Shown piece after piece: positions 46,741 through 59,527 of a DNA stretch of 64,000 nt. A program made the position numbers and the translations under genes. Position 1 is the stretch's first letter. Each line of letters starts with the position of its first letter. Source of the stretch: Symbiodinium microadriaticum (taxonomy: Eukaryota > Sar > Dinophyceae > Suessiales > Symbiodiniaceae); NCBI GenBank assembly GCA_001939145.1, contig LSRX01000484.1:293350-357349 (forward strand), given 5' to 3'. Under the pieces are notes generated by a model. That model was not told where the DNA came from and did not search any database. It saw only the letters and a program-made list of their open reading frames with translations.

Positions 46741-48504
46741 AGAAGCCAATGATAATGCTATGCACGGGCACACGGCCGCGGTGAGCTGCACTTCGCTCAA
46801 CAGTGCCGCCAGATTATGCCCTGATTTAAAGAGACCGTCACTGCGATCTTGATGGCACTCGAATCCGAGAGTCATAAGACCCGATGGAAGTGAAGCTTGG
46901 CCTTAGAAGACCTAGGAGCCTAGGAGTGATTCCCATGAAGACCTGAGAGTGATCTTCAAGAGACCTTGATTCAGATATGTGGCGGGGTTGCCTCATGCAT
47001 GATTTGGATTGAAAGCCCCATCAACTCCAAAATCTGAAGCAGCTGACCAAAGATGCACAACCATGCCTCGATTTGCCCTCCCGATTACAGAAATCCGAAT
47101 CGACTATTCGCAATTAAATCCCCGAATCCCTGGCATGGGGACAGGGGGGAAACAAAGGCTCTGGGTCGACCAGCCCTAACCCAACGCCCGAAACCCTTAA
47201 ACAAAGCCCCTGAATCCCAGAGTTAGTAGACCCTGCAACACCCAGCCCAGCCCCCTCGCCAATCTTTGTGGGTGCAAGCCGAAGGAGGCGGGACAGCCGA
47301 CCACTGGATCCGCCAAACACAGAACAAAAGAAGCTCTTGGCTAGGGCGGCTGGGGCTTGGAGGGGTACAGGTGGTGTTGTGCTTGCATGAGGCTTGGTTT
47401 GGCTTCGGCTTGGGCTCAAGGCTTGAGGAAAACCAACCCCCAAACCGACAGATCTGAAGCCCGAAATTCCCCCACCCTGCAACCCGAATTCCCCCCCCAA
47501 TCCCCCCCCCGCGGTCGACAAGACGGCCTTGGCCCTCTCATGCCTGCAGAAACGCCTCCTTTCTTTGCAAGCCCTCCTGCGACGACGGAGTCTGCCTGTA
47601 ATCATGTACATGCAACCATACATTTCTACAAAAACAAACCAGCTCCCTCAGAACTTGGAGCCTCTGGGCAAGGTGGAGTCCTGCTCCAGCACGGCAGCGG
47701 CCTCCTCCCTGTCCTGGCCAATCTGTCAATGGAAGTCGAGCGGGGCGGGGGGCAGTTGCACTACGTCGAGCCTTGCCTCTGAGCTCAATGACCGTGTTGT
47801 CATGCCCCCCCACCAACCCCTACAACCGGGGCACAGCGGCCTGAACGGTCACTGTAGCCCAGAACGGGGCATGCGCCCGCTCTCCAAACCCTGAACCCTA
47901 AACCCCGCCATCCCAAGTGCCTCCGTAGGCCGAGGATGGCAAGACCTGAGAGGAGGGTAGCGAAAAGGATTAAATTAGGGGGTCCATGCAAACAAGTTGA
48001 GCCCGCGGCCTATATAACGGTGCCACGATGGGGGGGGGGGCGGGGAATCATGAGACCATGAGACCTACACCAAGTTGGGCCAAACGGCAACAAACCCCAC
48101 AAAAACTTAAAACTTAAACCCGAAGCCTAAGACCCATCAAGTTTTGTTGTTGGAAGACGACAAGGGTTTACAAAAAACGTTGCGTTTTGTTCTTGGAGGG
48201 AGACAATGGTTTACGCAACACCTTGCAGTTTTACTGTCGGAGCTTGTGCCAACCGACTCTTGGGCAAAATTTGCTGCGATTGATTTGTTCATGGTTATAA
48301 TTAAAGTGTCGGAATCCGGGGGTGGGATCGGAAGGGGGGCGGGCAAAGGGGTCCAGAGGAGCCGGGAAGCGGGGTAGGCCTGCCACCCCCCCTTACAACC
48401 GACCCCGCCACCTGTCCTTCCCCGGCTTCCGAGCCCTCCGCCACTCCGAGTGGCCAGCCAGCCTGCAGCCCCCATCCCCAGTCCACAGCAGACACTCCAC
48501 ACCC
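46741..48504. other. Gene-free DNA with poly-C/poly-G runs
   Basis: C- or G-rich runs occur at about 47485-47512 and 48030-48042. No gene recognised. Confidence 0.5.
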
Positions 48505-49430
48505 CACGAGCTAAATAATTGCAATCGGGAGCCATTTCGATTATTTCAATTATTTGGGTGGGCCAAGAACTCCAACAATTGAAATAAGATTTTTGGTTTC
48601 AAACGTTTAAATCGTGGGGTTTTCCCTCTTCAACCACTAAAGGCCCGACTTCAATTATTTCAATTGTTTCGCTTATTTGGGGTGCCCAAGAATTCACATA
48701 ATTGATATCCCTTCTTTGCCGGCTCTGATCCAGCAAAGCCCCACGATTCAAATAATTGAAATCGGGAGCCATTTCACGCATTTCAATTATTTGGGTGGGC
48801 CAAGAATTCTCAAATAATTGAAACAATTGAAACACGAAATTTCTTCTGTTATTTCAATTATTTAAACCATGGGGTTTTCTCTCTTCAAAGACTAAAGGCC
48901 CGATTTCAATTATTTCACTTATGTGGGGTTGCACAAGAATTCAAGCAATTGAAATCCCTTCTCTGCTGGCTCTGATCCAGCAAAGCCGCCACGATTTAAA
49001 TAATTGAAACAGTTGAAATCGGAGGCCGTTTCAATTTTCAATTATTTGGGAGTGCCCAGGAATTGAAATAATTGAAATCGGGCCTATTTCAATTCTTGCA
49101 ATTATTCAAATCGTGGAGGTTTTCTCTCGTCAAAGACTAAAGGCCCGATTTCAATGATTTCAATTATTTGGGTTGCCCAAGAATTGAAATACTTGAAACC
49201 CATTCTTGGCTGGCAAGCCCCACAATTTAAGTCGTTGAAATCGGATGCCATTCCAATTATTTCATTTATTTGGGGAAGGCCCAAGAATTGAAACAGTTGA
49301 AATCGGGCTTATTTCAATTATTTTAATTATTTAAGTTATTTGAATCCGGGGGGGGTCCTTCAGAATTAAATTGTTGAAATCGACATCCTGGCATCAATTG
49401 TTTCAATTATTTCAATTCCATTTAGCTGAG
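48505..49430. repeat. Tandem array of about 250-bp units made of near-palindromes
   Basis: The landmark ACTAAAGGCCCGA occurs near 48637, 48891 and 49136 (spacings about 255 and 245). A second landmark, a GCCATTTCAATT-like word followed by ATTTGGG and GGCCAAGAATT, occurs near 48531, 48770, 49025 and 49245. There are therefore 3.5-4 units. Each unit contains TTTCAATTATTTCAATTATT and its reverse complement separated by a few bases, giving long imperfect hairpins; the clearest is 49149-49198. Units also share GGCTCTGATCCAGCAAAGCC. No coding frame is convincing. Confidence 0.93.
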
Positions 49431-49478
49431 GGAAAAGAAGCCAGGCGTCAACTCTACCCTAAGGGGCCCTCTCTCTCA

Positions 49479-49515
49479 CATCCATATCCATATATATATA
49501 TATATATGTGGATGT
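49479..49515. repeat. TA microsatellite within a self-complementary stretch
   Basis: CATCCATATCCATATATA leads into a TA run and ends TATGTGGATG, so the flanks can pair imperfectly around the TA core. Confidence 0.75.
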
Positions 49516-49559
49516 ACATAGGCCAAGAGCGAGTGGATAGCTTGATAATTAGTTAGATT

Positions 49560-49735
49560 GTGCGGAAGATAGATTGATGCACACATAGATAGATGGATAG
49601 ATAGATACATAGACAGATAGATAGATAGATAGATAGATAAATAGACAGATAGATAGATGATAAGTAGATGGATAGATAGACAGATAGACAGATAGACAGA
49701 TAGATAGTCAGACAGATAGAAAGATAGATAAGGTA
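49560..49735. repeat. Interrupted (GATA)n/(GACA)n array
   Basis: GATA tetramers alternate with GACA and single variants across about 175 bases, similar to the GATA/GACA satellites known in other eukaryotes. The Ile/Tyr/Leu/Ser peptide of the minus frame is an artefact. Confidence 0.93.
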
Positions 49736-49847
49736 CAGCATGAACACTTAGCTTCTTAGCTGCTCTGTTGCAGGCTTCTTCGGCTTGTGCGTTGCAGAAT
49801 CCAGGTATTCCAACCCTTCAAAACAGAATATCGAAGGTCACTCTATT

Positions 49848-49890
49848 ACCACCGCCACCACCACCACCACCACCAAAACCACCACGAAGA
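49848..49890. repeat. (CAC)n triplet tract
   Basis: CAC/ACC triplets with minor interruptions; encodes Pro or His runs in two plus frames. Confidence 0.9.
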
Positions 49891-52800
49891 CCTCGGCAGG
49901 ACGACACGACGACTACTTCTCATTCCTCGAAAATCTTGCCGAAGGCTGAACTCCTTCCCGAAGCTGAGGGTTTAGGATGTACCCGAAGCCTTGGCTGACC
50001 TACGTTCTAGACTAAACCGTAACCCTTTGTGGGTGTACGTGCACATGTATCTTAGTTCGACCGCTCTTCCATTCCTGTTGGTGTTCGAAATTGCTTATAG
50101 AGGGTGGGAGAACTCGTTCCGAATCCATGTGCAAAGCCACACTCCATGCCCTAAATGAAACCCACAACCCCAAGCCAAAACCCTTGAACTAGACAGAATT
50201 CTACACCGAGTAACCAGCCAAGACGTCCGAAGGCATTTTCTAGTCTCCTAAACCCCGCTCCAAAACCCCAAAACCCTGTACCCCAAACCCTGAACCCCAA
50301 AAAACCTGCACATAATCTCCACAGCCAAGCGAAGCTTCTAGATTTCGCTGGGTATCCCGGCGACCCCAATCCTTTTCCCACCACTTCTCCTTTCGAGTGC
50401 TGAGCTTCGAGGGGTTTAGGGTGAGTTTGGGATTGGGATCCATGCGGTTAGGGTTTACGAAGTTTATGCCTTGAAACTTGGGGGTTTAACGTTTATGTGT
50501 TCGGGTTTAGGCGGGCTTTCGAGAAGAGGATTGGCGGGCGGGGTTTCAGAGTTTCGGGATGGACGCTGGGTCGAGCGGTGAGGGCATCATGGCTCAAGGA
50601 TTGAGGGTCAAAAAGCCGAAGCCCGAAGCCCAAATACACACTGTAATCCTAGCCTTTGGGGTCTAAGGGCTGAAGGACTCAGGACAATTTGCCAGCGAGC
50701 CTTCCAGGAAGAAGAAGTCTTCCAGTCATCGTCCTCGCTGCATCTGGCAGCTGTACTAGGGCGCGGTCTGCTTCAGCCCCCGTGTATGTTTCTGCTGATG
50801 CAATAAGCGAGCGAAACCTGATTTGCACCGGATGTCTTGAACCCAAGTTTCTTGGATTGCCAGCTGGCATTGCACCCGACTGGTGACTAAAGACGTGGCG
50901 AGGCTTGGGAGTATGCAGTTTGAGCAGCACTGAACTCCGGCGCCTCGGTGGAACCAGGCCGGATTGGAGTTGCGAAGAAAGGGCCAAAACCCGAAACAAG
51001 AAGGGTTGAAGACTGAGGCGAGAAATCCGAAGTTGGCATGACACAAGTGCGGTTTGGTGTTCGGTGTTCGGCACTGAGCGGCATAGGGTTCAGAGCTTGA
51101 GCTCGGAAACAAGCGGGCTAGACTAGACCCTGGATCTTGACACTTGAATCTTGACACTTGAGACTTGAGCCTTCGACCTGCATGTTCAAAGCCAGGCGTT
51201 CCCTGGTCCTGCCACTTCTCATCCTTCCAATGCTTCTCCTTCCATTGCCTTACGCACGACAGGTCGGAGAGTACCGGCTAAGGTGCAGGCTTACTTTACA
51301 GGTGAACCAGAGACCCCCCCCCCCCACCCAAGCTTCTACGTGATAGAGCCGAACAAAGACCGACGCCATTCATCCCAGTCTTCCGTGTCTGCTACACCCA
51401 AACCCTCTTCGCACCTCAGATCAACTGAAGCTATAAAAATCTATTTGTGGTCTAAAGACGCAGACTCGAAGCCGGTTCAGTCGTGGTCGCTGTCCGCTTG
51501 GCTACGGTTCTTGAAGTCATGCAGACGATTGGTGAGGGCATGCACACGGATGTGATAACCACCGAATAGTTCAAGTGTGGAGACTTACCGAGCAGTGCTG
51601 ATGCGGAAAAGCAACTCCCATAGGCCCTACCTGACAATGAGTTAGTGCTTTCCATGTAGCTGGCTTTTCCATTCGCGCCACTCCTCGTCCGTCCATCCGC
51701 CGCTGGACTCCTCCGACGTTGAGATGACTTCATACTCTTCGCTTGGGCAAATTGACGAACGAGTTCTGGGTTTCTGCACGAACGTTTCGCGCGGATGCTC
51801 TGTGCGAGTCGAAATGTCAGAACACGCATCCGCTTGTCGGGCTTCGCTTCGGAAACCCTGAACACCAAAGTCTAAAATTTTCTGGGGGAGGCTACAACAA
51901 GGTGAAGCCCCCAGCTTCATACCTTGGGGCTCCCATGCTAGATCTTAAGGGTGCGGCTTAGCACCAAGGCTTGCCTCTACCGAGCTTTGGCGAGGCTTCG
52001 CATGCAGCAGTTCACAGCTTTCAATAATGTATAGCAATTAAGGCTTAAGAGCTACTATAAAGGTTCCACAATGCAAGGACATTCGTAGCTTTTGGAATAC
52101 GGTTGCGGGACATACTATACTATAGTGTACACATAACCTCGGATTAGTCAGGAACCCCTACGGAAAAATAGTATTGGTAGGTATTCGGGAACAGAGCTTG
52201 CAGAAATCTGGGGGGCCGGGAGAAACGATGGGGGCAGCCCAAATACCGTCACAAACAAGATCAGATGCGATTCTCCCTTATGCACTAAAACATGTTCAAG
52301 CTCAAGCAGCAAGGACAACAGCACTGAAGTCGAACGGCTGTTGCAATGCAACTTTTCGGGTCAAAGGTGCGCATGAAACCTCCGCACAAGACCGTATTAG
52401 CCCCAAAGCCTCAAGCTCTTGAAACCTCATAGAACACCCTCGCATGCCGTGCAGGGCTTAGCTTTTTTGCATCGGAAAGCACAAATGAACATCCTAAGGA
52501 GTTCTAAGTTTTCAAGGGCCTCATGTCCGAACTCAAAGCTCCGAAACCTTTAGTCTAAGCTGCTCCGAAGTCGCCCCCAATCTTCTTCAAACCCCATCGA
52601 GCTTCGGGCTTGGGTTCGGATGCAGCCAGCACCTTAATTCATAAACCAGAAGAGACCTGGGCACGCCCNCACAACCCCGAAGTGCCATCTGTCCCGAGCC
52701 ACGTAAAAACCCCAAAATGCTATCCGCCCCCCCCACCCCCCACCCCACAACCTGCTCGACTTCCTGCACTGCCCGGTCCTGTTCGGTGGCCGGCGGCCTC

Positions 52801-53130
52801 AGCTTAGTTCGTGCCAAAGCGTTTTGGAGCCAGAGTTTGGGCTGTTTTGGTCCAGTCGCCGCTGCCTGACCTCATGGATCAAAACCCCAAACCTTCAACC
52901 TCCCTACCCTGACGCCGAATGGATTAAACCCCGAACAGTAAGCCCTAAACCCGGTGAATTTTCAAATGTGGTCAGGCTGGGCTCCAGGTTTACAGCTCGA
53001 CACTAACACCAAATACACGACTGCACAGCCCCCTAATGCCTAAAACACCTGCGGGCGAAGAGTGCACTCAGAGTCCCATGCGGCTCTTCATCCTCATCGT
53101 CATCCTGGGGCAGAGCGCTTTAGCCTTGTG
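49891..53130. other. Gene-free DNA
   Basis: Telomere-like variants occur near 50265-50300 and 50400-50460. There is one undetermined base at 52669, and C-runs at 51312-51322 and 52727-52741. No gene recognised. Confidence 0.5.
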
Positions 53131-53705
53131 TACTTCAACCATCCCCATCGCCATCATCATTATCGTCGTCGTCATCGCCGTGTCACCATTGTCTTCGCAG
53201 ATACGTGCTATTGCCCATCCGCTTAACATCCACACTAACATCACCAGTTGGATTGGCACCATCGCCACATCCACAGAGTCTTCTTCCTGCTTATGCAATG
53301 AACATTCGCCTTACTTATGAGCATGGCTTTCGTCGCCGCCGTCATCACCGTCGAAGTAAACAGCATCAGCAGCACCAGCATCTGCACACAATCATCGTCA
53401 CCAGTACCAGCAGGACCATCAGCAACAACATCATCAGGACCATTTCAAACGATGACGGCGATAATGCTCGTCATGACATTCCTCACTACAATAACCATCA
53501 TCATCATCATCAGCAGCATCAGCATCAGCAGCAGCAGCGGCGGCGGCGCCGTCGCCACCACCACCACCACCACCACCACCACCATTATCATAACCAGCGT
53601 CACCATGATCATCATCATTATGACACACTCGTTGCCGTCGAGGTTGCCATGGTCCACGGAATCGTGATCCGTCGTCGTCACCATGATCATGATCGTCGCC
53701 ACCGT
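53131..53705. repeat. Long degenerate CAT/CAC/CAG triplet tract
   Basis: About 570 bases dominated by three-base periodicity: ATC/CAT units near 53140-53180, CAG/CAT units at 53360-53530, CAC units at 53557-53585 and CAT/CGT units to 53705. The open frames on both strands (up to 194 codons) are His-, Thr-, Ile- or Asp-rich and arise from the repeat, so no gene is called. Confidence 0.9.
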
Positions 53706-56700
53706 GCTTTCGTGCAAGTGCTTCGAGGATGGCAGGATTTGAGGCTCGGTTGCTATGGGTACCCCATGTATTTGTCACAGGCATCTTGAACCTCGAAACA
53801 GCAGGAAAAGCAGTGTCCTCGTTGAGAGCAGCCCATTTGTTGGGAACAGGCGGTCGTCCCTGGGCAGTGTCAGTCTGGGCTGAAGGTTCCTCCCGCGGGG
53901 CCGATTGTGGGTTTGGGTGGAGGCCTGTTTGCGAGCAGCCATTTAGGGTTTCGACTCGACTGCAATGTTTTGAACTACCTTGGCCGCCTGAGGTCGGAGC
54001 AGGCCCAAAGCCATAAGCAAACCCTCTTGCAACAGTTCATGCGCACGATTCCTCCTTGTGCCCAAATGCAGAAACCTGGGATCGCCCTCGGAGATACTTG
54101 TGCAGATAACATACAAAGGGTCGGTTCTGCTTGCAGTGCCTACTGGCACCTGTGTCATCAGAAGTTCGAGTTCAAGCTTATCAAGCATTTAGGTGCTTGA
54201 GGCTAGCTTGAGCAATGCTCTATGAAGCTGCCATGTCTTAGACCACTCACAATCACCCTGCAACAACTTTGTTCAACTCTATAGTTGAGGAAACCACTGC
54301 ACACACGCACTGATTGCAATATACTTGTATAACTGTTAGCAGAAATACCATGACACGGTCAACTATCTTGTTCCTGCTAGAGCACTAAGTCACGGTACCA
54401 TGCACAAACGGTGCAAGTTACACGTGCACAATTTACAAGCTTGTCTCAGGAACCGAGCAAAGTCTTGCGACCGGCAGCTTCGAATTCAGAACTGACTCAA
54501 AGCATGCAGGCATGCATGATGACAGGGGCCACTTATTTTCCAGAATCCCACTTCGTCCCAGTTTAGTGGCTCAGAGTCCGGGTCTACGAAACGGAAAACC
54601 GTGAGCTCCCAAGATGCCAAATCTGCAACACAAGAAAACCAATTCCGCGCATCCGGCATCCCACAGAACCGAGTCACTCCAGGTGGAGGCATGCTCGGCA
54701 ACTTTGGCTTCCTGAGAAGGGCGGGCCTAGGGTTCAAGGGTTGCAACGTCTAGCAGCAGTTTATTCGCCTGGTTCACCAGGAATGCTCTCCCGGCTTCTG
54801 AAAGGTGCGATTGGACATGTATGGATGTTCTACCAGGCTCTACGGAGTCATACTGTCCATACTGGATCCTAGATTCGCAGCGTTTTGGCGTCGCCTGATA
54901 GTTGGAATCTGCTTGTGTTAAACCCTCACATCGAAGAACCGGAAACCCAACCGTGAAACGGCAAATTTGGAACCCCAAACCCTGACACTTAAACTCTGAG
55001 CTTCGAAGCAAAACCGCAAGCCAATCTTGGCTCTCTTTTTGGCAAGCACGATTAAAATTTAGAGAACCCAACACCGTAACTAATGAGATAAGTTATGTGC
55101 CTCCGCCAAACTCTGCCACTACACCCAAAACACCAGACTGAACAACGCATATGCAAACTTTAACTGTAGACTGCTTTCTGCCGCTTGCAGACCATGACCT
55201 ATTCGTCCGGGTTCGGTGAGAACCGATTTTTCGCCAGATGCCCCGCTTGCGACACTTGACCTTCTCTTCGCTGCTGTGCGCGTTTCGCCAGTTGCCCTGC
55301 TGCCCACTGGCCTCGAAGGCATTCCCTCCTCTAAAACTCCTGAGCCTGTTTGAAAGAGTAGGGCTTTGCCCAAGGCTCCGCGGCTATGTTTACAAGCCAA
55401 GGGAAGGGAACTGGGCAGAAGTGGAGGGGGGTGCTACCATTTACCTTTCTCTGTGCAAGTTGGACGAGGAGTGAGGACAGTGAGGAGAATGGAGGAAAGC
55501 AAACAGAGTTATTCCTTCCGGACAACCAGTGGAGCAAATAGGACAACAGTATTCAGGGGGTTTTTGACGAGGCTGTTCAGGGGTCTCGGCCCAGGTTGTA
55601 AGGGACACGCGACCCGAAAGGCTGTACCACCTTGGCCTCAGCTCCTACATCCACTACAAAGCCTAAGCTGAAACTGTCCCCCCCCTGCATGTTGTAGTCC
55701 GAACAGCTGAATGTTTTTGCTTCGTAGACCTGCAGGGATTATGTTCCGCTTTGTCGTTTGAAATAAAAGTTTCCGTCCCAGGGTCGGTGGCATGAACGCC
55801 CGCTGCTTGTTGAGAACTTCGGCGGGTGGAGGTCCAGCAGGGGGACCTCGGCATTGAGAGTTTCCGAACGTCAGGCTTTGAAGGCAAGGGTTAGGATTGA
55901 GGACTTAGGGTTCAGGGTTTATTGAGGACTTAGGGTTTGGGGCTTTGGGGGTTCCGGGTTTGGGATTTTGAGATTAGGGTTTGCAGGTTTTCCGATGATT
56001 GAAACTGACTGGCACCAAACTCCCAAATCATGAACCCTTGCCCACCAACCCCGAGAACTGCTTAAATCTCAGAGTTTCTATGCGAACCCGAACCTTGAGC
56101 CTTCAATCCCGAATCACCACATGAACCGCTGCATTCTGAGCCATGGAAAACCGTCAGAAGAATCCTGAAGACGTGTTGAAGACATGTTGGGCATAACGAT
56201 TGGGAAGTGAAGCATGTTTGTGGGCATGGGCGTAATGGTATGTTTACAGTCCTGCAAGTCAGCTTGGTGCTGGCAGCCAAAGTTAGGTCGGGATGTTTCT
56301 GCACACCAAGGCTACCCGGTGCCTTCCCACATAACTCGAGCTGAAATGAAACTGACACCTTGTGCCATTGAATAACCCTTGACCCTACGCATTTTACTGT
56401 GTAGCATAGCGCACTTGAGCTCAAGCCAAGCCGAATGTCCCCGAAGCCGAAAGCCGAAAAACATTGGTAAGGCATTCTGTTTTTGCCCTTAACCCCAAAC
56501 CCTAAAACCTAGTCCCCAATCCCGAAAACCCCAAACACTAAGCCCTATACCCCCAGTTATGTCATCCGAACCCCCTGCCTCACAGTGTTGAACTGGAATG
56601 AACATCGGCCCCTCGTTAGAAGTCGTCAATCTTCAAATGAAAGAAAAGGGAAAGTTCCCGGTAGATGTCCAAAAAGGGCAGGATATGTCTGGTTAAGGCT

Positions 56701-57446
56701 GCTCTTCACTCTCGTGTCCCCAGTTCTGCTTCCCGACTGACTGCACCTGTGACGCTTTAAAAGCCACCGTGGCCCACTCTAACCGTTACAACTTCAACCG
56801 GACCTGCAGCATTAAGCCGCTGGCCAGGTTGAAGACGAACGCCAAAAGCCTGAACCCCAAAACCTGGTGTAAACGGAGGTGAAATTCTTGGAAGGAGGGC
56901 TATGTTTCAAACTCCATAGACCGTCAAACCCATAAACTCGCAACTTCCACCCTCCAGAATCCTAGGTCCTGCGTGCTGTTGCGAGTAGGACCCAGTATTA
57001 TTCTATCCTTAGACTCGAACATATGTATGTGCACGTGTGTATGTGTTATGTTTTTGTATGTGTGTGTGTATTCTTCTTCCGAGAGCTTAGAGTCCGGGGG
57101 ACGCGCTCCTAGCACAAACGAATTCCAGGCATGCACCTAATTAAATTTGCTGGCTGGAGCAGAAATCTGGGCCTCGCAGGATGAAATAACTCAAACAAGG
57201 AGTAGCCCAGTATGCACTCAGCATGTGGGAATGGCAGAGGGGATTTAACCGGCGCAACAAGAAAAACCGTCCCCTCAACAGCCTTTTAACCCACTAGACA
57301 AAACGGCTCAGGCAGCCAAAAGCCGTATCCCAACGCTCTAAAACTATTCATGCTGAATCACGGTGCAGTATGCACTCACGGGGTGCTCAGCCGAAAGATG
57401 ACCCGGCACCAGCACTGCAATATGCACTCGGTCTCCCCAAACCGAA
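53706..57446. other. Gene-free DNA
   Basis: No gene recognised. Strong sense-strand telomere-like variants lie at 55887-55985 and antisense ones at 56488-56550. A TG/TATG-rich tract lies at about 57020-57072. Confidence 0.5.
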
Positions 57447-58232
57447 TCACAACTGTCCTGTATTCTTGCAGCGCCCGTCACATCTGAATGCTAAAGCAAC
57501 CGCATCCAGCAAATCCGTGCACCACCCGCCACCTGGATCAAACGAGACATTGCCAGCCTCCGCTTTCCACGAAAGGATCCGGTCCGACAGCGCCTGCGTC
57601 ATGATCTGCAAGACACCATCACACAGTGGCACCACACTCGCACTCCGTGCATCCACGGTGGAGCCGCCAGCCACCACGACGGGACTCGCCGCATCGGCGC
57701 CAAGACAGGTCTGCATCAACAGTCGCGCCGTTGCTACTGCCGTGTATGCCTGATGTGAGGTGCGACCCGTTGCTGTAGGCTTCAACCCCACACATGTCAT
57801 GCAAGCTCCCCTTGCAGCGGGATTGACCTTCACATGGCAGCCGACATGTCCATCAACACCAGGTCGCTTTGATAAATCGCGAGCATGTTCAAGTGGCTCC
57901 CAAGTCCCATGCCAGATAGCCGTGACGCCCACTGCATCACACATCTGTGTTTGGGTAAACAACCCCCAACCACGCCTACACTCGTCACCACGATCAGCAT
58001 GCTGTGGCATTGCGCAGGGGGTCAACACCTTGTCAGAGCCACTCGCGAACTCTCGAAGGCATAGTTCAGCACAATGCCTTATGTCGCTCTTCCGGGCAGT
58101 CAAGTCCAGGCCAAGGTACTGTTGCAGCGCCATGCGCAGGGCGAACAATGACAAACCACTCTCGGCCACTACATCAGGCAGGACGGCATAAACGGCCTCC
58201 AGAAGACACACCGACGCACCGCTTGCCACCAT
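57447..58232 (-). CDS. Hypothetical protein, 261 codons
   Basis: The longest open frame outside the retrotransposon. The ATG at 58232 follows an in-frame stop about 40 bases upstream. The N-terminal third is protein-like (LLEAVYAVLPDVVAESGLSL, then MALQQYLGLDLTARKSDIRH), with a Cys-containing middle and a Val/Ala-rich later part (SPVVVAGGSTVDARSASVV). I recognise no family, signal peptide or membrane segment. It stands alone: a CATA microsatellite lies just upstream and gene-free DNA downstream. Frames on the plus strand overlap but are Ser/Pro/Arg-rich. It could be an intronless gene, a fragment of a mobile element, or chance. Confidence 0.4.
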   Translation of the reverse strand: MVASGASVCLLEAVYAVLPDVVAESGLSLFALRMALQQYLGLDLTARKSDIRHCAELCLREFASGSDKVLTPCAMPQHADRGDECRRGWGLFTQTQMCDAVGVTAIWHGTWEPLEHARDLSKRPGVDGHVGCHVKVNPAARGACMTCVGLKPTATGRTSHQAYTAVATARLLMQTCLGADAASPVVVAGGSTVDARSASVVPLCDGVLQIMTQALSDRILSWKAEAGNVSFDPGGGWCTDLLDAVALAFRCDGRCKNTGQL

Positions 58233-58299
58233 GGCGTGTAACCGCGGTGCTGGGGCCTCGATCTTCCCGCTGAACTACGGGCAATTCGGGCCCTATATG

Positions 58300-58361
58300 T
58301 ATCTATATATATATATATACACACATATACATATATACACACATATACATACATACATACA

Positions 58362-58395
<34 letters not shown>

Positions 58396-58430
58396 CACAC
58401 ACATACATACATACATACATACATACATAC

Positions 58431-58461
<31 letters not shown>

Positions 58462-58468
58462 CATACAT
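58300..58468. repeat. (CATA)n microsatellite with TA and CACA interruptions
   Basis: A TA run (58306-58318) is followed by CACATATA units and then by two long perfect CATA blocks. Peptides from it (YIHTYIHT, MYVCMYVC) are artefacts. Confidence 0.97.
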
Positions 58469-59527
58469 AGCCGTGCCACGGTGTGCCCCAAAACCACTAC
58501 ATTACAGGGGAGCCCCCCTGCCATCGCCGGTCCCGAGGCTTCTCTTCCTTCCCATCTTCCGCTTCTTGAAGCTGCTGAGGTCGGGCCCTGAGCTCCAGAA
58601 GTGTTCCTCTTGGGGCTGTTTAGGGTTGTGGGTTTTTGTCCGGTTTTGGGGGTTTAGGGTTTTGCACAGCAGCGGCTCAAAAAAGGGTTTTGGTCCGAGG
58701 CTTCGAGTGTTTTTAGGTTCTGCGTTGCGCATCTTCGCCAGCTTTAGCAGAGTGTCTCAATCGTGGGCATCGCAAGTTGAGCACTCGGTGTTGCTCTTTC
58801 CATCATATGGTCTCGGTCCCAGCAGGGCTCAATTCAAGTGCTTAGGGACATTTTTGGAGGCAGGGTTGACTGCCATGGGGGTAGGATTCAGCAATGAGAT
58901 ATGTTGCGGAGCTGAAGGACAACGGTAGCAGTCTGTGGGGGGTGACAGCGCATCTCTGTGCAAAGCTTCCTGGCACACGTACTCCAGTTATCATGCCACC
59001 GACAAAGGTGAGAAATTCATCCCCATGAAAACTGTATGCCGACTGCGTGCATGCTGTTTCTCTTCGAGCCCCGGCATTTGCGGATCTGCCGTTTTCCCAA
59101 AGCCACAGCGGTCAATCAAGCTCGCACTCCCGCTTCGAGCCGAAGAGAAGCAGGTATTTCGAGTCCTTCCACTTGCTGGTGGATGCAGGGTGTCTTGGCA
59201 CATCAGTTTCAGGGCAGCCTTCACGCAAGACAGAAGCCGAACAGCCCTGAATTATGGCTCCTTGTTAGTGCCCTGAGTTAGCGAGAGTCCCTCAACCTGG
59301 GCACAGGTGGTTCAGGGACATCATACAAGAAGGGTGTCTTGATCAAGGTTTTGCTATGCTGCAGTTGTGGTCCTGGTAGTGAACTCTAGCACTTGTGGCG
59401 CCCAGAACTGTCTGCCAGTCTGATTGAACTATACGATCGCCGGCACTGTCCACTAGAGCTTTTGGTTTTGCCTCCACTCAGAACCACCCCAAAAAAATAA
59501 ACACGACCCTGAATTTAGACCTTCGAG
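58469..59527. other. Probable upstream intron(s) of the channel gene, with weak exon candidates
   Basis: No secure exon. One plus frame around 59036-59100 reads ACMLFLFEPRHLRICRFPK, which could fit the S2 helix of a voltage-gated channel (Phe-Glu, later Leu-Arg, then Pro). Another, around 59150-59175 after an AG, reads VFRVLPLAG, which could fit part of S4. Neither has confirmed splice sites, and both may be chance. Confidence 0.25.

Noticed and set aside
53205-53789. 194-codon His/Arg-rich plus-strand ORF
   Set aside because: Produced by the degenerate CAT/CAC/CAG triplet tract; all frames on both strands are open there.
58231-58470. ORFs of repeated Tyr-Ile-His-Thr or Met-Tyr-Val-Cys
   Set aside because: Translation of the CATA microsatellite.
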